Positions 31,501-32,472 of a stretch of 32,472 nt of DNA are shown piece after piece. How positions within the stretch are numbered: the first letter of the stretch is position 1; the number at the start of each line of letters is the position of its first letter. The notes below the pieces were generated by a model. It did not search any database. It had not been told where the DNA came from and worked only from the letters and a program-made list of their open reading frames with translations. The position numbers and the translations under genes are program-made. The stretch is from Priapulus caudatus (Eukaryota; Priapulida; Priapulimorpha; Priapulimorphida; Priapulidae), in contig NW_014577926.1 in the NCBI RefSeq assembly GCF_000485595.1, forward strand, positions 41,826 to 74,297, in the 5' to 3' direction.

Positions 31501-31621
31501 TCGTTAGCTGCGCAGCGTAAAGCAGCGGTGGTTGCTGAGCATGGGCCGCAGACAGCTGTGGGTGAGGAGGTGTACAGGAGTGACGGCGCCACACCGACAC
31601 AGGATGAGTTCGTGGATGTGG
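26433..31621 (+). CDS. BOD1L1/BOD1-family protein, eleven coding exons, 3' end beyond the window
   Basis: Exons are 26433-26564, 26843-26967, 27281-27423, 27593-27702, 27980-28418, 29000-29152, 29501-29673, 29874-29931, 30284-30461, 30739-30937 and 31486-31621, GT-AG and in phase throughout, giving 615 full codons. The last donor (GTAAGA) shows the gene continues. Residues about 10-123 are a COMPASS Shg1/BOD1 domain: LPPGDPKLVANIV, DFLADIDTKPAFQNL, LNKNQLRNNLRQQI, SGMDRIVDQVINP and RPEIAKSVYDFLG. Residues about 185-220 are proline-rich. DVTVSSVHTSDLSDFDEE (332-349) matches the block I recall from human BOD1L1 (ITVSSVHTSDLSSFEE), so BOD1L1 fits better than the short BOD1. A basic KELLKEQKLAEKK segment (about 450) has a BOD1L1 counterpart. 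In vertebrates BOD1L1 protects stalled replication forks and works with SETD1A; BOD1 controls PP2A-B56 at kinetochores. An in-frame TAA precedes the ATG, which has A at -3. Exons 8 and 10 rest on splice signals and phase more than similarity. Confidence 0.88.
27120..27161. repeat. Alternating purine-pyrimidine microsatellite in BOD1L intron 2
   Basis: CACGCACGCGCGTACG followed by (ACGC)n and (AC)n. Simple repeat. Confidence 0.85.
28419..28540. repeat. (GTGC)n microsatellite in BOD1L intron 5
   Basis: Imperfect GTGC/GTGT tetranucleotide run starting directly at the exon 5 donor (GTGTGTGCG). It translates as repeated ACVRACVR or THARTHAR in all frames; those frames are not genes. It ends just before the copied exon segment. 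Confidence 0.92.
28546..28608 (+). repeat. Copied start of BOD1L exon 5, with its own acceptor
   Basis: Bases 28546-28594 are identical to 27977-28025: the CAG of the acceptor plus the first 46 bases of exon 5 (GCACTGACAGATGCACTGCT onward). If spliced in after exon 4 (phase 0) it would encode ALTDALLGMECPAPL and then LPAR before a TAG at 28606-28608. It could therefore act as an alternative last exon that truncates the protein soon after the Shg1 domain, or be an inert duplication. Confidence 0.9.
28915..28935 (+). repeat. Interstitial telomere repeat (TTAGGG)3TTA
   Basis: Three exact TTAGGG units plus TTA in BOD1L intron 5. Confidence 0.95.
29261..29354. mobile_element. 94-base inverted-repeat element in BOD1L intron 6
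   Basis: A perfect 23-base arm (29261-29283, ATAGATCTATCTTGGTTAAT then TTT) pairs with 29332-29354. The 48-base centre contains GACGTTTCGCCTCC, whose complement GGAGGCGAAACGTC is a phrase I recall from animal short repeats. No target-site duplication is obvious. Confidence 0.8.
30985..31430. repeat. GT/GC-rich low-complexity tract in BOD1L intron 10
   Basis: About 450 bases of TGTG, TGCG, GCGC and GCATGCG phrases. The histidine/threonine-rich - strand frames across it are products of the repeat. Confidence 0.9.
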
Positions 31622-31989
31622 GTAAGAAATTTAATTACATGCCGAGCGAAGTATAGAAGGAGATAGGTGGGTGAGGTAGGAATGTAGTCGGTTCTGAAAT
31701 TTTCTAATTTTATTGATTCGTTGTTTGAATTTCATGCTAGATATAGAATTACGTAGTGAACGTGCCGAAGGAAGTATAGACGCACATAGGTTTGGTAGAA
31801 ACGTAGTCGGTTCTAAAATTGTGTAGTTTTATCGATTGGTTGTTTGGGTCAAACGTTATGCCAGTCTCCAGTAAATGCAAAAGAACCTATGAAGTCATGA
31901 AATGATGTAATACTCTGAAAATGACCATTCTCACTGTAACTGTAGGAATTTGCAATATGATAAAATAACTATAATAGCACGATTCAATT

Positions 31990-32150
31990 ATCGATGCTCT
32001 CGCATCCTTCTTCCTATAATAATAAATAATAATAGTATAAATAATAATATATATAAATATTAAATATAATAATAATAGTATGATTATATATCGATGCTCT
32101 CGCATCCTTCTTCCTATAATAATAAATAATAATAATATAAATAATAATAT
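31990..32150. repeat. Two direct copies of a 60-base block, 100 bases apart
   Basis: TCGATGCTCTCGCATCCTTC followed by TTCCTATAATAATAAATAAT begins at 31991 and again at 32091, continuing as AATAATA-type microsatellite. This is a recent tandem duplication of about 100 bases. Confidence 0.9.
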
Positions 32151-32472
32151 GTTCATAGCAGGAATGTTGCATTAAAGATATTGTCAATGAAATCTTGTAA
32201 AACGAACCAGACGAGTGTGACACCACAGACTGTTTGTTATCTGGGTGTCTATATAATATGCTATATAATTGCCAAACCCTACCTAATTTGCATAATTTTT
32301 TTTTAAATATCAAAACCCCCAGCCCTTATTCATTCACATACCAAAAATGAGCAAAATCCGTTGAACCTGAACTGACTAATGGCAATTCCCATTTTTGGCA
32401 AAAAATTGCCATAGCTCGAAAGTACGTCGACTGGCGTGCTGCAAAATAGGACGTTTAATATGGGAGCATAGC
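32151..32472. other. Right-edge intronic stretch
   Basis: Presumed BOD1L intron 11. No exon with a fitting phase-1 acceptor and open frame is seen before the window ends. Confidence 0.4.

Noticed and set aside
1-32472. tRNA genes
   Set aside because: I looked for GGTTCGANTCC-type B boxes by eye and found none with a paired acceptor stem; a covariance search would be needed to be sure.

Overview
The window is animal nuclear DNA. The three protein-coding genes I can build are all split by GT-AG introns and match animal families: TMEM127, mitoferrin and a BOD1L1-type protein. The intergenic DNA is AT-rich, full of microsatellites and minisatellites, and carries many short inverted-repeat elements. 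The small introns and repeat style suggest a marine invertebrate. I cannot name the species. A run of N at 21820-22429 is an assembly gap.

Layout. 1-1090 holds C-rich, G-poor minisatellites. It switches abruptly at about 1090 to a 950-base CAG-biased tract that ends in (CAG)14 near 2024. 2040-12900 has no gene I can support; it contains several non-autonomous DNA transposons (two CAGGG-ended families), two adjacent large foldbacks at 11456-12655, and small ATCAGGAG hairpins. TMEM127 (five coding exons, + strand, 12931-16319, 242 aa) follows. 16320-21026 is gene-poor and holds a foldback at 19091-19847 and a 26-bp minisatellite. Mitoferrin (four coding exons, - strand, 26092 to 21027, 340 aa) has introns carrying a decayed coding remnant, the N gap, a 666-base foldback and a hairpin. 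The BOD1L1-type gene (+ strand, from 26433) has eleven coding exons in view. It runs off the right edge after at least 615 codons.

Mitoferrin and the BOD1L1-type gene are head to head. Their start codons are 340 bases apart, so they probably share a bidirectional promoter. The three proteins have unrelated jobs: endolysosomal membrane adaptor and mTORC1 control, mitochondrial iron import, and chromatin or replication-fork and mitotic functions. I see no operon-like logic.

The most interesting observations are: an exact 49-base copy of the start of BOD1L exon 5, with its own AG acceptor, inside the next intron, which would create an early-stop isoform; a set of inverted-repeat elements with 5-bp target-site duplications, some nested or abutting; and a strongly GC-rich last mitoferrin exon with an unusual poly-glycine tail. 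Exon boundaries were placed by eye from splice signals, phase agreement and remembered family alignments. No transcript or database search supports them.
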